DNA of 7,205 nt, taken from contig CANRCI010000067.1 in the NCBI GenBank assembly GCA_947629075.1, positions 1-7,205 of the forward strand, given 5' to 3'. Shown one piece after another: positions 7,058 to 7,205 of this stretch (position 1 is the first letter of the stretch; each line of letters opens with the position of its first letter). Source of the stretch: an uncultured Bacilli bacterium (lineage in GTDB: Bacteria; Bacillota_I; Bacilli_A; RF39; UBA660). The notes under the pieces were generated by a model. That model was not told the origin of the DNA. It did not search any database and saw only the letters and a program-made list of their open reading frames with translations. The position numbers were made by a program, and so were the translations under genes.

Positions 7058-7081
7058 AGTAAACTTTGTACCTTAGGTCAA
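7053..7081 (-). promoter_or_regulatory. candidate promoter of the CorB-like gene
   Basis: On the minus strand TTGACC (7081-7076; five of six matches to the consensus -35) lies 17 bases before TATAGC (7058-7053; four of six). Transcription would begin near 7046, giving a leader of about 25 bases. This is the best -35 box in the window. The -10 overlaps the 14-bp palindrome. If the region is instead transcribed from further upstream, this would be part of a structured leader. Confidence 0.4.
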
Positions 7082-7205
7082 GTTGGATTTCCCTTATTTT
7101 TACTTACCGTTACCAGTAAGCAGTTCCCTTTTAAAAAAATAAATAGTAAGTCACCTTAGCTATGACTTGATTGCCACTTAGTGCACACTGCAATCCTATA
7201 ACAAT
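7061..7205 (-). other. gene-free region with a series of inverted repeats; possible structured RNA or 5' leader
   Basis: No credible coding frame is seen. Reading the minus strand there are successive hairpin-forming repeats: GATTGC/GCAATC (7190-7195 with 7169-7174), directly abutting AAGTCA/TGACTT (7163-7168 with 7148-7153, nine-base loop), then a T-rich stretch (7144-7130), CTTAC/GTAAG (7116-7120 with 7103-7107) and ACCTAAGGT (7078-7070). ACCTTAG occurs twice on the plus strand (7070-7076 and 7153-7159). I could not match this to tRNA, tmRNA, SRP RNA or a riboswitch class I know. It may be a non-coding RNA, a long leader of the CorB-like gene, or the tail of a transcript from beyond the edge. 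Confidence 0.3.

Noticed and set aside
7061..7205. tRNA, tmRNA, SRP RNA, RNase P RNA, T-box or common riboswitch (TPP, SAM, M-box, c-di-GMP, lysine, yybP-ykoY)
   Set aside because: I looked for the conserved cores of each on the minus strand and found none convincing. A GGGAAATCC stretch only loosely recalls the RNase P GGAAAGTCC element.

Overview
The window is AT-rich DNA that encodes everything on the minus strand: five protein genes, with short intergenic gaps of 18 to 120 bp. Low GC, strong AAGGAGG-type ribosome binding sites, hairpin-plus-T-run terminators and an anaerobe-type pyruvate:ferredoxin oxidoreductase point to an anaerobic low-GC Bacillota. A wall-reduced or uncultured gut Bacilli lineage is possible but is only a guess. 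UGA is used as a stop codon (the genes at 4481-5839 and 6431-7021 both end in TGA) and tryptophans are TGG, so the Mycoplasma genetic code does not apply.

Layout, in transcription order (right to left). At 7022-7205 there is a 184-bp gene-free stretch with several inverted repeats and a promoter or terminator-like element ahead of a four-helix membrane protein of CorB/CNNM-like (DUF21-like) type (6431-7021). After 57 bp, which holds a plausible promoter, comes a small single-pass membrane protein with an acidic helical ectodomain (5858-6373; its true start is ATG 6373, not the GTG further upstream). 18 bp later follows a membrane-anchored phosphodiester glycosidase (NAGPA family, 4481-5839), closed by a clear terminator (4441-4475). 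Next is a 677-residue surface protein with an acidic Asn-rich cytoplasmic tail, one transmembrane helix and seven bacterial Ig-like (Big2) domains (2361-4394), closed by a second terminator (2331-2356). Last is nifJ, pyruvate:ferredoxin oxidoreductase, with its own promoter. It runs off the left edge after 746 codons.

The three middle genes form a cell-envelope group. The glycosidase and the Big2 protein both place large domains outside the membrane, and the small helical protein is co-transcribed directly upstream of the glycosidase. A shared role in surface glycopolymer handling is inference from position and topology only. nifJ is a separate central-metabolism unit that happens to lie downstream. 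The most open points are the structured region at the right edge, the unassigned small membrane protein, and the C-terminal expansion of the Big2 array. I saw no clear evidence of a wholly new defence or mobile system.
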